64,000 bases of DNA from an uncultured Ignavibacteriota bacterium (GCA_903884005.1 CAISDA010000033.1:62001-126000), one strand, 5' to 3'. Shown: positions 18,205-28,067, counted from the first letter of the stretch. A program made the numbers and translations. Notes: generated from the letters alone by a model not told the origin.

Positions 18205-18214
18205 TCACTGTCAA
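18186..18214 (-). promoter_or_regulatory. sigma70-type promoter of the SPFH-RHH unit
   Basis: Minus strand TTGACA (18214-18209), a 17-bp spacer and TATCAT (18191-18186), about 33 bp before the SPFH ATG. The -10 lies inside the palindrome. Confidence 0.65.
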
Positions 18215-18289
18215 GCAGTGTTTTCAATGCCAGACGGCACTTTATTGCAGAGACAGTCGCAGTACAGATCGCCCAACAGACACGCCGCG

Positions 18290-20575
18290 CTATTTCAGTT
18301 CGTTCGAATAGGAGTATGGCGCATCGTCCTTCTGTGTGCCCCTTGTCATGTTCGGTGTGCCGCTCATCTCAAAACGGAGCACGCCGCCCTTCATGATGTC
18401 CTCATGTGCGACGTAGTTCCGCGTGTAAGTTTTGCGGTTCAGTTCCGCCGTGCGTATGTAGACATGGTCCTTCGCATTATTTTTCGCTTCGATCGTAAAG
18501 TGTTTCCCATTCTCGAGCGTCAGCACCACCTTGCTGAAGAGCGGCGAACCGATCACATACTGATTCGATCCGGGACAGACCGGATAAAACCCCATCGCCG
18601 AAAACACATACCACGCAGAGGTCTGACCATTATCCTCGTCGCCGCAGAGTCCGTCCGGAGTCGGTGTATACATGAGGTCCATCGTTTCTCTGACGTGCCG
18701 CTGCGCCTTCCACGGGGCTCCGGAATAATTGTACAAATAGATCGCATGCTGTATCGGCTGGTTCCCGTGCGCATACTGGCCCATGCCGGCGATGACCATT
18801 TCGGTGATCTCATGTATCTGCACTCCGTAGTACGAATAGTCGAATGTCGGCGATGCGGTGAACACAGAATCCAATTTTGCCGTGAAGCGCTCCCTGCCCC
18901 CCATCAACGTGATGAGTCCCTGCGGATCGTGGAACACGCACCACGTCCAATGCCATGAACAGCCTTCGGTGAACGCGTCCCCCCACTTGTCCGGGCGGAA
19001 GGGCGACTGAAAACTGCCGTCGCGATTTTTCCCCCGCATGAAATTGATCGACGTATCAAACACATTTTTATAATTGTACGCCCGCTTCGCAAACGTGTCT
19101 ACCTCTTCCCGGGGCCTCTTCAGCGCAACGGCCAGTTTCATCGCCGTAAAGTCGTCGTAGCTGTACTCCAGAGTCCGGGCGGCATTTTCATTGATCCCGA
19201 CGTCATACGGGATATATCCCAGCGTGTTGTAATACTTCACGCCCAAGCGCCCCACCGAACTCATCGGACCCTCGTTCTTCGAATTCTTCACGATCGCCTC
19301 ATATAACGATGCAATGTCGTATCCTCTGATCCCCTTCAGATACGAGTCGGCGATGATCGAAGCGGAGTTGGAACCGATCATGCAGTCGCGGTGCCCCGGA
19401 CTCGCCCACTCGGGCAGCCATCCGCTTTCTTTATACGCGTTGGCAAGCCCTTCCATCATCCGGCTGCTCATGTCCGGATACATCAGCGTGAAAAACGGGT
19501 ACACGGCGCGGAACGTGTCCCAGAAGCCGTTGTCGGTGAACATGTATCCGGGCAGCACCTTTCCGTTGTAGGGACTGTAATGGACCGCCTCGTTTTTTTC
19601 GTTGTATTCGAAAAATCTCCTCGGGAACAGCAGCAGTCTGTACAATGCCGTGTAGAAATTTGTCAATTGCGCCTCCGTGCCCCCTTCCACCCGCGTACGG
19701 CTGAATTCCTTGTTCCATACGCGCTGCGCCTGTGCCTTCACATCGTCAAATGTGGCGGACCCGATTTCCCTCGTCAGGTTCAATTGCGCCTGTTCCGGAC
19801 TGATGAACGACGATGCGACGCTGATCGTGACAACTTTTTTCTCCAGGTTATGGAATTTCACTGCGGCACCGACGTGCACGCCTTCCCGTTCGAGTGAATT
19901 GCTATGGACCCCGGAACTATCCCACGTCGACGCCTCTTCAAATCCCGTATCGAATGTAAGGACGAAGTAGTTGTGAAAATTTTCCGGCACCCCGCCCCGG
20001 TTGTTTCTGCAGTATCCTATGATCTTCCGTTCTTCGGGTATGATCTTTACGGCGGAGCCTTTGAAGAAGGCGTCGAGCACAAGATAGGCTTCCCGTCCCG
20101 CAGGGTATGTGATGCGAAACGACGCGGATCGCTCCGTCGGGGCGACTTCGACCCACGTATCATAATCGCCCAGATACACCTGATAGTAATACGGCTTCGA
20201 GATCTCCCGCTTGTGGCTGAACCACGAGGCTCTTTCGTCCTGATCGATCGTTAATGCTCCGGTTTCGGGCATGAGCGCAAACGCACCGTAATCGTTGATC
20301 CACGGAGAGGGTTGGTGTGTCTGTTTAAACCCGCGGATCTTATGCGTGTCAAAAGAGTATTGCCAGCCGTCTCCCATCTTACCCGTGTATGGCGTCCAAA
20401 AATTCATCCCCCACGGAAGCGCGATCGCGGGATACGTGTTCCCCGTCGACAATTTATACTCCGAATCCGTGCCGACAAGAGGGCGTGCCCAACTCGCCAG
20501 GTCACTGTCTGGTGATGTGTGTTGTGCGCGAGCGACGCACGACGCCAGGAAAAAGAGGAAGACAATGTGTTTCAT
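18290..20575 (-). CDS. GH92 exo-alpha-mannosidase
   Basis: 761 residues from the ATG at 20575, which starts a signal peptide (MKHIVFLFFLASCVARAQ); an in-frame ATG at 20623 would only add 16 residues. GH92 hallmarks are WARPLVGTDSEYKLSTGNTYPAIALPWGMNFWTPYTG at the N-terminal beta-sandwich, and in the (alpha/alpha)6 domain GYIPYDVGINENAARTLEYSYDDF, EGCSWHWTWCVFHDPQGLITLMGG, GNQPIQHAIYLYNYSGAPWKAQ and GDEDNGQTSAWYVFSAMGFYPVCPG. These enzymes are Ca2+-dependent inverting exo-mannosidases acting on alpha-mannosides of N-glycans or mannans, in the periplasm or outside. No SusC/D pair accompanies it, unlike Bacteroides PULs. Confidence 0.95.
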   Translation of the reverse strand: MKHIVFLFFLASCVARAQHTSPDSDLASWARPLVGTDSEYKLSTGNTYPAIALPWGMNFWTPYTGKMGDGWQYSFDTHKIRGFKQTHQPSPWINDYGAFALMPETGALTIDQDERASWFSHKREISKPYYYQVYLGDYDTWVEVAPTERSASFRITYPAGREAYLVLDAFFKGSAVKIIPEERKIIGYCRNNRGGVPENFHNYFVLTFDTGFEEASTWDSSGVHSNSLEREGVHVGAAVKFHNLEKKVVTISVASSFISPEQAQLNLTREIGSATFDDVKAQAQRVWNKEFSRTRVEGGTEAQLTNFYTALYRLLLFPRRFFEYNEKNEAVHYSPYNGKVLPGYMFTDNGFWDTFRAVYPFFTLMYPDMSSRMMEGLANAYKESGWLPEWASPGHRDCMIGSNSASIIADSYLKGIRGYDIASLYEAIVKNSKNEGPMSSVGRLGVKYYNTLGYIPYDVGINENAARTLEYSYDDFTAMKLAVALKRPREEVDTFAKRAYNYKNVFDTSINFMRGKNRDGSFQSPFRPDKWGDAFTEGCSWHWTWCVFHDPQGLITLMGGRERFTAKLDSVFTASPTFDYSYYGVQIHEITEMVIAGMGQYAHGNQPIQHAIYLYNYSGAPWKAQRHVRETMDLMYTPTPDGLCGDEDNGQTSAWYVFSAMGFYPVCPGSNQYVIGSPLFSKVVLTLENGKHFTIEAKNNAKDHVYIRTAELNRKTYTRNYVAHEDIMKGGVLRFEMSGTPNMTRGTQKDDAPYSYSNELK

Positions 20576-20826
20576 GAGATCTCGGATCCAAAATGTGTCG
20601 GCAGTGATAAATAGACCTAACAATGATTTTCAGGAACCAATATACACGATAATGATTTTAAAAACATCTTCAGCCGGTCCCCGCACCATTCCATCGTTGC
20701 CCCACACTACAACAATGTGAAACTTATGTGATGTCGGACGTGTTCAAAAAAGCACGGGGATACTGTACCCCGGTTTCCGAAGTGGACGAAATAATTTACA
20801 CCCGAAAAAAGAATTGTGATCGCCTT

Positions 20827-22146
20827 ATGAAAAGACAGACGCACCTGCTCGTAATGATTATCTTTGCCGCTGTTTCCGCCCATTCGCAATCGACACCAGA
20901 TACGCTGCTGCTGCACGGGACACTCGAAAATTGTGTGCGATATGCGCTCGCGCATCAGCCCTTGGTGCAGCGCTCTTTGCTCGACGAGGATATCACGGAA
21001 TCGACCATACAGAGCAAGCTTGCAGACTGGTATCCGCAGTTGAATTTTAATTACACCATCCAGCATTACCCCGATGCGCCCGTCTCTCTGGTGCAGGGGT
21101 CCCCGGTGAGAACAACGCTGCAGAATACGTCCTCTGGACAATTTTTGTTGACGCAGACACTCTTCAACAAGGATGTCCTTTTCGCGGCGCATACGGCGGA
21201 TGTTGTGCGCACGAATGCCCGGCAGCAGACGGCGGAAAACAAGATCGATGTGGTGGTGAATGTCGGCAAATCGTTCTACGCTGTGCTCGCGACAGAGGAA
21301 CAGATCCGCCTGCTCGACGAAGATGTCCGCCGGCTGGAGCAGAGCCTGAAGGATGCATACCAGCGCTATCAGGGCGGCATCGTCGACAATATAGACTATA
21401 AGCGGGCGACCATTGCGCTGAACAGCGTCAAGATCGGAAAGAAACGCAGCGAAGAACTGTTGAACGTGCGGTATGCCTCATTAAAAGAACTCATGGGCTG
21501 CCCGCTGACAACCGATGTCAGGCTGCGGTTCGACAGCGCGCAAATGGAACATGAAGTGCTGATGGATACGACACTGGCGGTCCGCTTCGAGAACAGGATA
21601 GAATATCTACTGCTCCAGTCGCGGAAGAATTTACAGGAAGCCGACCTCGCATATTATAAATGGAATTTTCTCCCTTCATTGAGCATCTTCGCCGGCTACA
21701 ATATGAATTTTATGAACGACGATCTGTCACGGTTGTACGATCATCAATATCCAAGTTCTGTGATCGGAGTGCAGTTCTCCTTCCCGATCTTTCAGGGCGG
21801 GAAACGGCTCTTCGAGGTCAAACAGGCTCAGATGGAAGTGGAACGGTACGACTACAATTTTGCCATGCTGCAGAATTCGATCAATACGGAATTTACGCAG
21901 GCATCGGCCGCCTATAAGAGCAACCTGAATACGTACGCCGTATTGAAAGAGAACCTTGACCTTGCCCGGGACGTGTACCGCACCATACAATTGCAATACA
22001 CGTCCGGCACAAAAACATATCTGGAGGTCATCACCGCGGAAACAGATCTCAGGAGCGCGGAGATCAATTATGCCGATGCGTTGTCTCTCGTGTTAAGCAG
22101 CAAACTGGATGTGCAAAAAGCGCTCGGCACCATTCACTTTCAATAA
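20827..22146 (+). CDS. TolC-family outer membrane efflux protein
   Basis: 439 residues from the ATG at 20827, which begins a signal peptide (MKRQTHLLVMIIFAAVSAHSQ); the 33 in-frame residues upstream have no signal character. Two OEP repeats are visible, beginning TLENCVRYALAHQPLVQRSL and VRFENRIEYLLLQSRKNLQEADLAYYKWNFLPSLSIFAGYN, with long amphipathic helices between and a terminal region TSGTKTYLEVITAETDLRSAEINYADAL. It forms the outer membrane channel for the adaptor and RND pump that follow on the same strand. Confidence 0.93.
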   Translation: MKRQTHLLVMIIFAAVSAHSQSTPDTLLLHGTLENCVRYALAHQPLVQRSLLDEDITESTIQSKLADWYPQLNFNYTIQHYPDAPVSLVQGSPVRTTLQNTSSGQFLLTQTLFNKDVLFAAHTADVVRTNARQQTAENKIDVVVNVGKSFYAVLATEEQIRLLDEDVRRLEQSLKDAYQRYQGGIVDNIDYKRATIALNSVKIGKKRSEELLNVRYASLKELMGCPLTTDVRLRFDSAQMEHEVLMDTTLAVRFENRIEYLLLQSRKNLQEADLAYYKWNFLPSLSIFAGYNMNFMNDDLSRLYDHQYPSSVIGVQFSFPIFQGGKRLFEVKQAQMEVERYDYNFAMLQNSINTEFTQASAAYKSNLNTYAVLKENLDLARDVYRTIQLQYTSGTKTYLEVITAETDLRSAEINYADALSLVLSSKLDVQKALGTIHFQ

Positions 22147-22482
22147 CAGCTCGGATGAGTTGAAACAGTATATTCATTAATCAGCGTCAGGGTATCGTTT
22201 ATGGCACAAATATTATCAATGCGAGGTTCGGTGGCGGATGTGTGGAAGCGCCGGCATTCGTCGTCCCGCTTATTCAGGATATTGACATCGCTCCTGTCTA
22301 CCGAAGGAATCTCATCGCAATACGACAAGCCCTCGGGCATATTCAGACTGTTGTCCGGCAATCATTCTCCCGCGCGGCTCTCCTCGCAGCGCCGCAAACT
22401 CTCCGGCATACACGAGGTATTATCGGGACACGGCCAAGGCGGAGACATTGCATCGCATCGCAGCAAGCACACCGGCTCGCCG
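22147..22482 (+). other. 336-bp leader between the TolC and adaptor genes
   Basis: The adaptor frame stays open back to an ATG at 22201, but the 94 residues (Arg- and Ser-rich, no recognisable domain) would lie in front of a lipoprotein signal peptide, which is implausible. I see no RNA gene or hairpin of note. It may be an untranslated spacer. Confidence 0.4.
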
Positions 22483-23613
22483 ATGGCCATTGTGGTGTTG
22501 TGTTCTGCTCTCATCGGTTCTTCTCTCGCGTCGGCCCTGTCGGGGTGCAGCGCGAAAGGCGGCACCGACGTGAAAGGGCCGTCCCCCATGGCCGTCGCAT
22601 CGTATCGCGTGACACCCGGCAGCGCCCGCTATTTCGACGAATACCCCGCGTCCGTGACGGCATTGAATCAGGTGGAACTGCGGCCGGAAGTGTCGGGCTA
22701 TATCACCGAGATTTTTTTTACGGATGGACAGCGCCTCAGCAAGGGCGCGAAACTGTATGCGATCGACCGGCAGCAGTACAAGGCGGCGTACGACCAGGCA
22801 CGCGCGAATTTGAACGTCGCAAAGGCGAATCTGATGAAGGCTCAGCAGGACGCGGACAGATATCAGGAACTCGCCAAGCATGATGCCGTCGCCAAACAGA
22901 TCGTGGACCACGCCCTGAACGATCTTCAGTCGGCGGCAATGCAGGTGGAAGCGGTCGAGGCGAATGTTCACAGCGTTGAAACGAATTTGCGCAACTCCAT
23001 TATCTACGCGCCCTTCGACTGCACCATCGGCATCTCCCTGGTAAAGCTTGGATCGGCGGTCACGGCCGGTCAGACGCTGCTCAACACCGTCTCATCGAAC
23101 GATCCCATGGTCGTCGATTGCAGCGTCGATGAAAAGCAGATCGGCCGCTTCACGCAGATGCTGCAGAAACCTTCCGCTGAACAGGACTCGATCTTCACGA
23201 TCGTGCTGCCCGATCAGTCGGTCTATCCCATCCCCGGCCGACTCAGTGTCATGGACAGGTCGGTCGATCCGCAGACCGGAACGATCCGTATTCGCGTGGC
23301 CTACCCCAATCCCCGCAACGTGTTGAAGGCTGGCCTCACATGCAATCTGCGCGTGCGGAACACAAGCGCTGCGGCGAGTCTGCTCATTCCTTACCGTGCA
23401 GTGATGGAGCAGATGGGAGAATATTTTGTCTATGTCATCAACGACAACAGGGTGACGCAGCGGAGGATCGATCTCGGAATGACCGTGAACGATATGGTCA
23501 TCGTGAAGAATGGGCTCCACAGCGGCGACCAGATCGTGACCGAAGGCATACAGAAATTGAAAGAAAATGCGCCGGTGTCTCTTCTGCCTGGTGCCGGAAA
23601 GTCCGCAGGCTGA
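22483..23613 (+). CDS. RND efflux periplasmic adaptor (membrane fusion lipoprotein)
   Basis: 376 residues from the ATG at 22483, chosen because it starts a lipoprotein signal ending in ALSGC. The domains are in AcrA order: barrel-sandwich half (YPASVTALNQVELRPEVSGYITEIFF, DGQRLSKGAKLYAIDRQQYK), helical hairpin (about 80-150), lipoyl second half (IIYAPFDCTIGISLVKLGSAVTAGQTL), beta-barrel and membrane-proximal domain (RAVMEQMGEYFVYVINDN, GLHSGDQIVTEGIQKLKENAPV). It links the inner-membrane RND pump, 54 bp downstream, to the TolC-like protein. No ribosome site is seen at this ATG, so the exact start is uncertain; a longer frame from 22201 exists. Confidence 0.92.
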   Translation: MAIVVLCSALIGSSLASALSGCSAKGGTDVKGPSPMAVASYRVTPGSARYFDEYPASVTALNQVELRPEVSGYITEIFFTDGQRLSKGAKLYAIDRQQYKAAYDQARANLNVAKANLMKAQQDADRYQELAKHDAVAKQIVDHALNDLQSAAMQVEAVEANVHSVETNLRNSIIYAPFDCTIGISLVKLGSAVTAGQTLLNTVSSNDPMVVDCSVDEKQIGRFTQMLQKPSAEQDSIFTIVLPDQSVYPIPGRLSVMDRSVDPQTGTIRIRVAYPNPRNVLKAGLTCNLRVRNTSAAASLLIPYRAVMEQMGEYFVYVINDNRVTQRRIDLGMTVNDMVIVKNGLHSGDQIVTEGIQKLKENAPVSLLPGAGKSAG

Positions 23614-23667
23614 CAGGAGATCGCGCAGACCACTCCTTGTCCTTTTTCATCATCCGTCTACCACACC

Positions 23668-26600
23668 ATGATCGCCAACACATTTATAGAACGCCCGGTC
23701 ACCTCCATCGTCATCTCTCTTGTCATCGTTCTGCTGGGTGTGTTGGCTGTTTTACAATTGCCCGTCGGCCAGTATCCCGATATCACACCTCCGACCGTGC
23801 AGATCACCGGATCGTTCAACGGCGCCGATGCGCAGACCGTCGAACAGACGGTGACCACCCCCATTGAATCCCAGGTGAACGGCACGCCGGGCATGGCATA
23901 TATGCAAGGCAACAGCACGAGCGACGGCAGAACGACGATCAACGTCGTGCTCGGTCTCGGCACCAATCCCGACATCGCCGCGCTCGACATACAAAACCGG
24001 GTGGGCATCGCAACACCCCAGTTGCCGGATGATGTGAAGCGTCTGGGACTCACGACAAGAAAACGGAGTCCGAGCATCTTAATGCTCGTTGCATTGTATT
24101 CGCCCAACGCCACGCACGGGGTCACGTTCGTCGATAACTATGCAAATATTTTTGTGCGCGACGCGCTCCTTCGCGTGAAGGGAGTAGGCGACGTCTTCAC
24201 CAGGGCGGACGATTTCAGCATGCGCATCTGGCTGCAGCCGGACCGTCTGGCCCAGCTCGGCCTTACATCGAGCGATGTCATTAACGCCCTGACGGAACAG
24301 AACGTCCAGATCGCGGCGGGTTCGGTCGGTGCGCCGCCTCAGAAGAACGTGCAGGCGTTCGAATATACCGTCTTCACGAACAGCCGGCTGTCTTCCGAAG
24401 AGCAATTCCGCGACATCATCGTCCGCACGAATACACGCGAAGGCTCCCAGGTCCTCCTGAAAGATGTCGCGCGCATTCAGCTCGGCAAGTTCAGTTATGC
24501 AAACAATTCCTTCGTCGACGGAAAGCGGGCATCGTTCCTGCTCGTCTATCAGGCGCCCGGCAGCAACGCGCTCGATGTCGCCCAAGGCATAACAAAATCG
24601 ATGGAAGTCCTGAAGCAGTCGTTTCCAAAGGACATCGATTATGTGGTTCCGTTCGAGTCCGTTTCCGTCGTGAAGGTTTCGATCGGCGAAGTCGTCCTGA
24701 CGCTCTTTGAAGCGCTTGGACTCGTCGTACTTGTCGTCTTTCTCTTCCTTCAAAATTGGCGGGCAACGCTCATTCCCGTGCTGGCGATCCCCGTGTCGAT
24801 CATCGGCACATTCATCTTGTTCATTCCGTTCGGTTTTACCATCAACACGCTGACGATGTTCGGCTTTGTGCTCGCCATCGGCATCGTGGTCGACGACGCG
24901 ATTATTGTGGTGGAGTCCGTGCAGCACTTTATCGACCAACAGGGACTGTCGCCGAAAGAAGCGACGATAAAGGCCATGGAAGGCATCTCCGGCCCTGTCG
25001 TTGCGATCGCACTCATTCTGGCTGCGGTGTTCGTGCCGGTCGGCTTCATTCCCGGCATTGTCGGGCGTCTCTATCAGCAGTTCGCCGTCACGATCGCGAT
25101 CTCCGTGCTCATATCCGCGTTCATCGCATTGTCTCTCACACCGGCGCTGTGCACGATGTTCCTCAGGCCGGCACATCTCGATAAAAAATCGCACGGCCTC
25201 AACAAAATTTTCTTCCGTTTCAACGAATGGTTCGACAACACGACGCGGTCCTATACGTCGGCCGTGAAGACGTGCATCGCCAAAACACCGTACGTCATCA
25301 TCCTTTTGATCTGTCTCTATGCCGGAACCGCACTCCTCTTCAAAATGAAGGCGACCGGCTTCCTGCCGACGGAGGATGAAGGCAGGCTGTACGTCACGTT
25401 TGAACTTCCCGAAGCATCCTCCACGAGCCGCAGCCTTGAAGTGCTGACCAGCATCATGGAGACGCTGAAGGACACTCCGGGCATCGCGCATTTCGCAGCG
25501 CTCGGAGGATTGAACGTTGTCACATCCGCCACGAAGTCCAACAGCGGCACGATCTTCGTCCAGTTGAAACCATGGGACGATCGAAAAGAGCAGGAGCTGC
25601 AATTGCCGGCGCTGATCGCCACGTTGCAAAAAAAATTCTCGGCCATCAAGAGCGCCAACGTCACCGTCATTTCGCCGCCGGCGATTCCCGGCCTGGGCGC
25701 CACGGGCGGCTTTACATTCGAATTGGAGCAGCATGAAAGCACCGACGACATCAAGCAGTTTGAAAAGACCGTACAGGCATTCGTGGGCGCGGCAAATAAA
25801 CGTCCCGAACTGAGCCGCGTCTTTACATTTTTCACCGCACGCACGCCCGGATACAAGGTCACTGTGGACAGGGAAAAAGTGAAGAAGCTCGGACTCTCGA
25901 TCGCCGATGTCTACTCGACGCTTCAAACTTTTCTCGGCAGCCGCTACGTGAATGATTTCACCATTTACGGAAGGAACTTTCACGTTGTGGCTCAGGCCGA
26001 TACGATGTATCGTTCCGACATACAGCGCCTTTCGGGATATTACGTGAAAAATTCTCTCGGCCAGATGATCCCCTTAAGCACACTCATCACCTCGAAGGTG
26101 GTCGAAAATGCGCCTCTCATCTCGCATTACAACCTCTTCCGCAGCGCCGAGATCAACGGCGGCGCAGCGCCCGGGTATAGCAGCGGCGAGGCGATCGCAG
26201 CGTTGAAGGAAGTGGCCGCGTCCGTTTTGCCGGCCGGCTACGATTATGAATTTTCAGGACTCAGCCGCGAAGAGATCAACGCCGGCAGCAGCACGATAAG
26301 TATTTTCCTCTTGTCGATCGTGTTCGTTTTCCTGTTTCTTGCCGCATTGTACGAAAGCTGGTCGGTGCCGTTTTCCGTGATCTTTGCCGTGCCGATCGGC
26401 GCGTTCGGCGCGATACTCACGCTGACGCTCCTGCCGCGCTTAAGCAATAATGTGTATGCACAGATCGGACTGATCACGCTGATCGGTCTGGCGGCCAAGA
26501 ACGCGATCCTCATCGTGGAGTTCGCCAAGGTGCGCGTCGATAAAGGCATGCCTCTCATCGATTCTGTCGTGGAAGCGGCAGGCCTGCGCCTGCGCCCTAT

Positions 26601-26835
26601 TCTCATGACGTCTCTCGCATTCATCCTCGGTGTATCGCCTCTTGCCTTTGCAACAGGTGCGGGCGCACAGGCACGATCTACCATCGGTTGGACTGTTCTG
26701 GGCGGCATGCTCGCTGCAACCATGTTCGCAATATTCACCGTACCAGTCCTGTTCGTAACGATCACGCGCATCGCATACGGGAAAAAGAAACTCGACAGCC
26801 TCCAGGCGAAGGGAGCAACCGATAACGGTGATTAA
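23668..26835 (+). CDS. RND multidrug efflux permease, HAE1 (AcrB-like) family
   Basis: 1055 residues, typical for HAE1. The start MIANTFIERPVTSIVISLVIVLLGVLAVLQLPVGQYPDITPPTVQI is canonical. The proton-relay pair of TM4 is seen in AIGIVVDDAIIVVESVQ, TM5-6 in VAIALILAAVFVPVGFIPGIVG, and the second half repeats in LIGLAAKNAILIVEFAKV (the TM10 Lys typical of HAE1). Two large periplasmic loops (about 40-330 and 560-870) form porter and docking domains. It pumps hydrophobic or amphiphilic compounds with the upstream adaptor and TolC protein. No TetR/MarR-type regulator lies beside the operon. Confidence 0.96.
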   Translation: MIANTFIERPVTSIVISLVIVLLGVLAVLQLPVGQYPDITPPTVQITGSFNGADAQTVEQTVTTPIESQVNGTPGMAYMQGNSTSDGRTTINVVLGLGTNPDIAALDIQNRVGIATPQLPDDVKRLGLTTRKRSPSILMLVALYSPNATHGVTFVDNYANIFVRDALLRVKGVGDVFTRADDFSMRIWLQPDRLAQLGLTSSDVINALTEQNVQIAAGSVGAPPQKNVQAFEYTVFTNSRLSSEEQFRDIIVRTNTREGSQVLLKDVARIQLGKFSYANNSFVDGKRASFLLVYQAPGSNALDVAQGITKSMEVLKQSFPKDIDYVVPFESVSVVKVSIGEVVLTLFEALGLVVLVVFLFLQNWRATLIPVLAIPVSIIGTFILFIPFGFTINTLTMFGFVLAIGIVVDDAIIVVESVQHFIDQQGLSPKEATIKAMEGISGPVVAIALILAAVFVPVGFIPGIVGRLYQQFAVTIAISVLISAFIALSLTPALCTMFLRPAHLDKKSHGLNKIFFRFNEWFDNTTRSYTSAVKTCIAKTPYVIILLICLYAGTALLFKMKATGFLPTEDEGRLYVTFELPEASSTSRSLEVLTSIMETLKDTPGIAHFAALGGLNVVTSATKSNSGTIFVQLKPWDDRKEQELQLPALIATLQKKFSAIKSANVTVISPPAIPGLGATGGFTFELEQHESTDDIKQFEKTVQAFVGAANKRPELSRVFTFFTARTPGYKVTVDREKVKKLGLSIADVYSTLQTFLGSRYVNDFTIYGRNFHVVAQADTMYRSDIQRLSGYYVKNSLGQMIPLSTLITSKVVENAPLISHYNLFRSAEINGGAAPGYSSGEAIAALKEVAASVLPAGYDYEFSGLSREEINAGSSTISIFLLSIVFVFLFLAALYESWSVPFSVIFAVPIGAFGAILTLTLLPRLSNNVYAQIGLITLIGLAAKNAILIVEFAKVRVDKGMPLIDSVVEAAGLRLRPILMTSLAFILGVSPLAFATGAGAQARSTIGWTVLGGMLAATMFAIFTVPVLFVTITRIAYGKKKLDSLQAKGATDNGD

Positions 26836-26874
26836 AGCAGGCCGCTCTCCCGCCGTGCACTGTTGTCCCGAAAC

Positions 26875-26985
26875 AACGCGCTGCCGTTCCATCGGTGCGA
26901 TGGAGGGCGAGATGTTCTATCGGTGCGATGTAGGGCGAGATGGTATCTCGCCCGCTCGAACGAAGCGGTGCACGTTGCTCTGAGG
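26875..26985 (+). repeat. extended REP-like element R3 with a 28-bp internal tandem duplication
   Basis: GTAG (26930-26933) leads into the perfect palindrome GGGCGAGAT-GGT-ATCTCGCCC (26933-26953), then cgctcgaacgaagcggtgcacgtt. Just before it, 26891-26918 and 26919-26946 are two near-identical 28-bp units (atcggtgcgat.gagggcgagatg...), the first a truncated half hairpin. It lies between the RND gene and the histidine kinase gene, convergent with it. Confidence 0.8.
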
Positions 26986-27007
26986 CACTGGGGAGCAGTT
27001 CAACGAA

Positions 27008-27041
27008 AAACCCGCAGTCTCACGTTCGAGACTGCGGGTTT
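27008..27041. terminator. bidirectional Rho-independent terminator
   Basis: 14-bp perfect inverted repeat AAACCCGCAGTCTC / GAGACTGCGGGTTT with a 6-nt loop. On the minus strand TTTTTCG follows, 34 nt after the histidine kinase stop; on the plus strand a short T-run follows. It ends the kinase gene and perhaps readthrough from the efflux operon. Confidence 0.9.
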
Positions 27042-27074
27042 TGTGACAATGCCGCCGGCGCCTGCCGTCAATTC

Positions 27075-28067
27075 TCACCCCGGTATCGTGAAATAAAAAT
27101 TACTGCCTTTGCCGAATTCGCTTGTCACCCCGACTTCTCCTCCGTGGCTCGCGACGATCCTCTTGACGATCCCAAGACCGAGACCAGTGCTGGATTCTCC
27201 CCCTGTGGGCCGCACCGATATTTGCGAATATTCATTGAACAGGTTCTTCAATTCATCCGCCGGTATCCCCTGCCCCTGGTCGATGACTTCGATTTTCACG
27301 CCCGTTCCATCGCGCGATACACGGACCGTGACAGTCGTGTTGGCGTTCGAGTATTTGATCGCATTGCTGATATAATTATCGACCGCCTGGCGGAGACGGT
27401 TCACATCTCCAAAGAGAGTATCCGACAAACCGGAAGAATCCGCCTCAACGACGATGGCGATATTCTTTGCGTCCGCTACCAACCGGTGTGTTTTCACGGT
27501 GCCTTCGACCATCTGCCCGACTATAAAATCCGATTTATTGAGGCGCAGCCGGCCGCTCTGGATGGCATTCGAATCGAAAATATCGTTGATGAGCGTCAAC
27601 GCCGATTCACCCGCGTCGATGATGTACTGCACGACCTCGCGCTGCTCGGGCAAATTTTTGATCACATCGTCGTCGTGGAGAATCGATGCAAAACCCGAGA
27701 TCGCCGCAAAGGGGTTCTTAAGATCATGCATCGTCTTTAATTGTGTTTCCCTGATCTGCAGCTCGCGTTCCTTCAATGCCCTCAGCGTCTCACTCTCGTG
27801 AAGCTTCGTCCTGATCTCTATCACTTTCACAAGCGTCAGCGCCAGCAGCCACATAAATGGCAATGCGTCGAATAATTCAATCGCATCCAGGAATGTGACG
27901 TGCGTGTGTTTTGCGATGACAAAATACCGTATCATCGTCATGAATAAATAGATGTAAATAATATATCCGGAAATAACAGCGGGATATTTGATCGGCAATT
28001 CTTTGATCGATTGAAAGAAGCCGGGCATGTTCCATGCCCGGTCTGCTGGCTCATCGTATGTCGTCAT
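27075..28067 (-). CDS. membrane-bound orphan sensor histidine kinase
   Basis: 330 residues. Two N-terminal helices (about 28-52 and 66-86), without a large extracytoplasmic domain, are followed by a short coiled coil (RTKLHESETLRALKERELQIRE) and a HisKA-like domain with H114 in MHDLKNPFAAISG, the HDLKNP variant of the H-box. The HATPase domain has DNYISNAIKYS (N-box), DQGQGIP (G1), the TGLGLGIVKRI lid/G2 and GSNFYFTIPG. The lack of a sensor domain suggests it senses within the membrane or through partners. GAGGAAAGAGA precedes the ATG. No response regulator is adjacent. A perfect 9-bp inverted repeat (28021-28041) lies in codons near the start. Confidence 0.9.
   Translation of the reverse strand: MTTYDEPADRAWNMPGFFQSIKELPIKYPAVISGYIIYIYLFMTMIRYFVIAKHTHVTFLDAIELFDALPFMWLLALTLVKVIEIRTKLHESETLRALKERELQIRETQLKTMHDLKNPFAAISGFASILHDDDVIKNLPEQREVVQYIIDAGESALTLINDIFDSNAIQSGRLRLNKSDFIVGQMVEGTVKTHRLVADAKNIAIVVEADSSGLSDTLFGDVNRLRQAVDNYISNAIKYSNANTTVTVRVSRDGTGVKIEVIDQGQGIPADELKNLFNEYSQISVRPTGGESSTGLGLGIVKRIVASHGGEVGVTSEFGKGSNFYFTIPG

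Noticed and set aside
22201-22482. 94-residue N-terminal extension of the RND adaptor
   Set aside because: It would bury the lipoprotein signal peptide; no conserved domain was recognised in it.
24079-25983. Minus-strand 634-codon frame
   Set aside because: Shadow of the RND permease gene, which has full-length family similarity on the plus strand.
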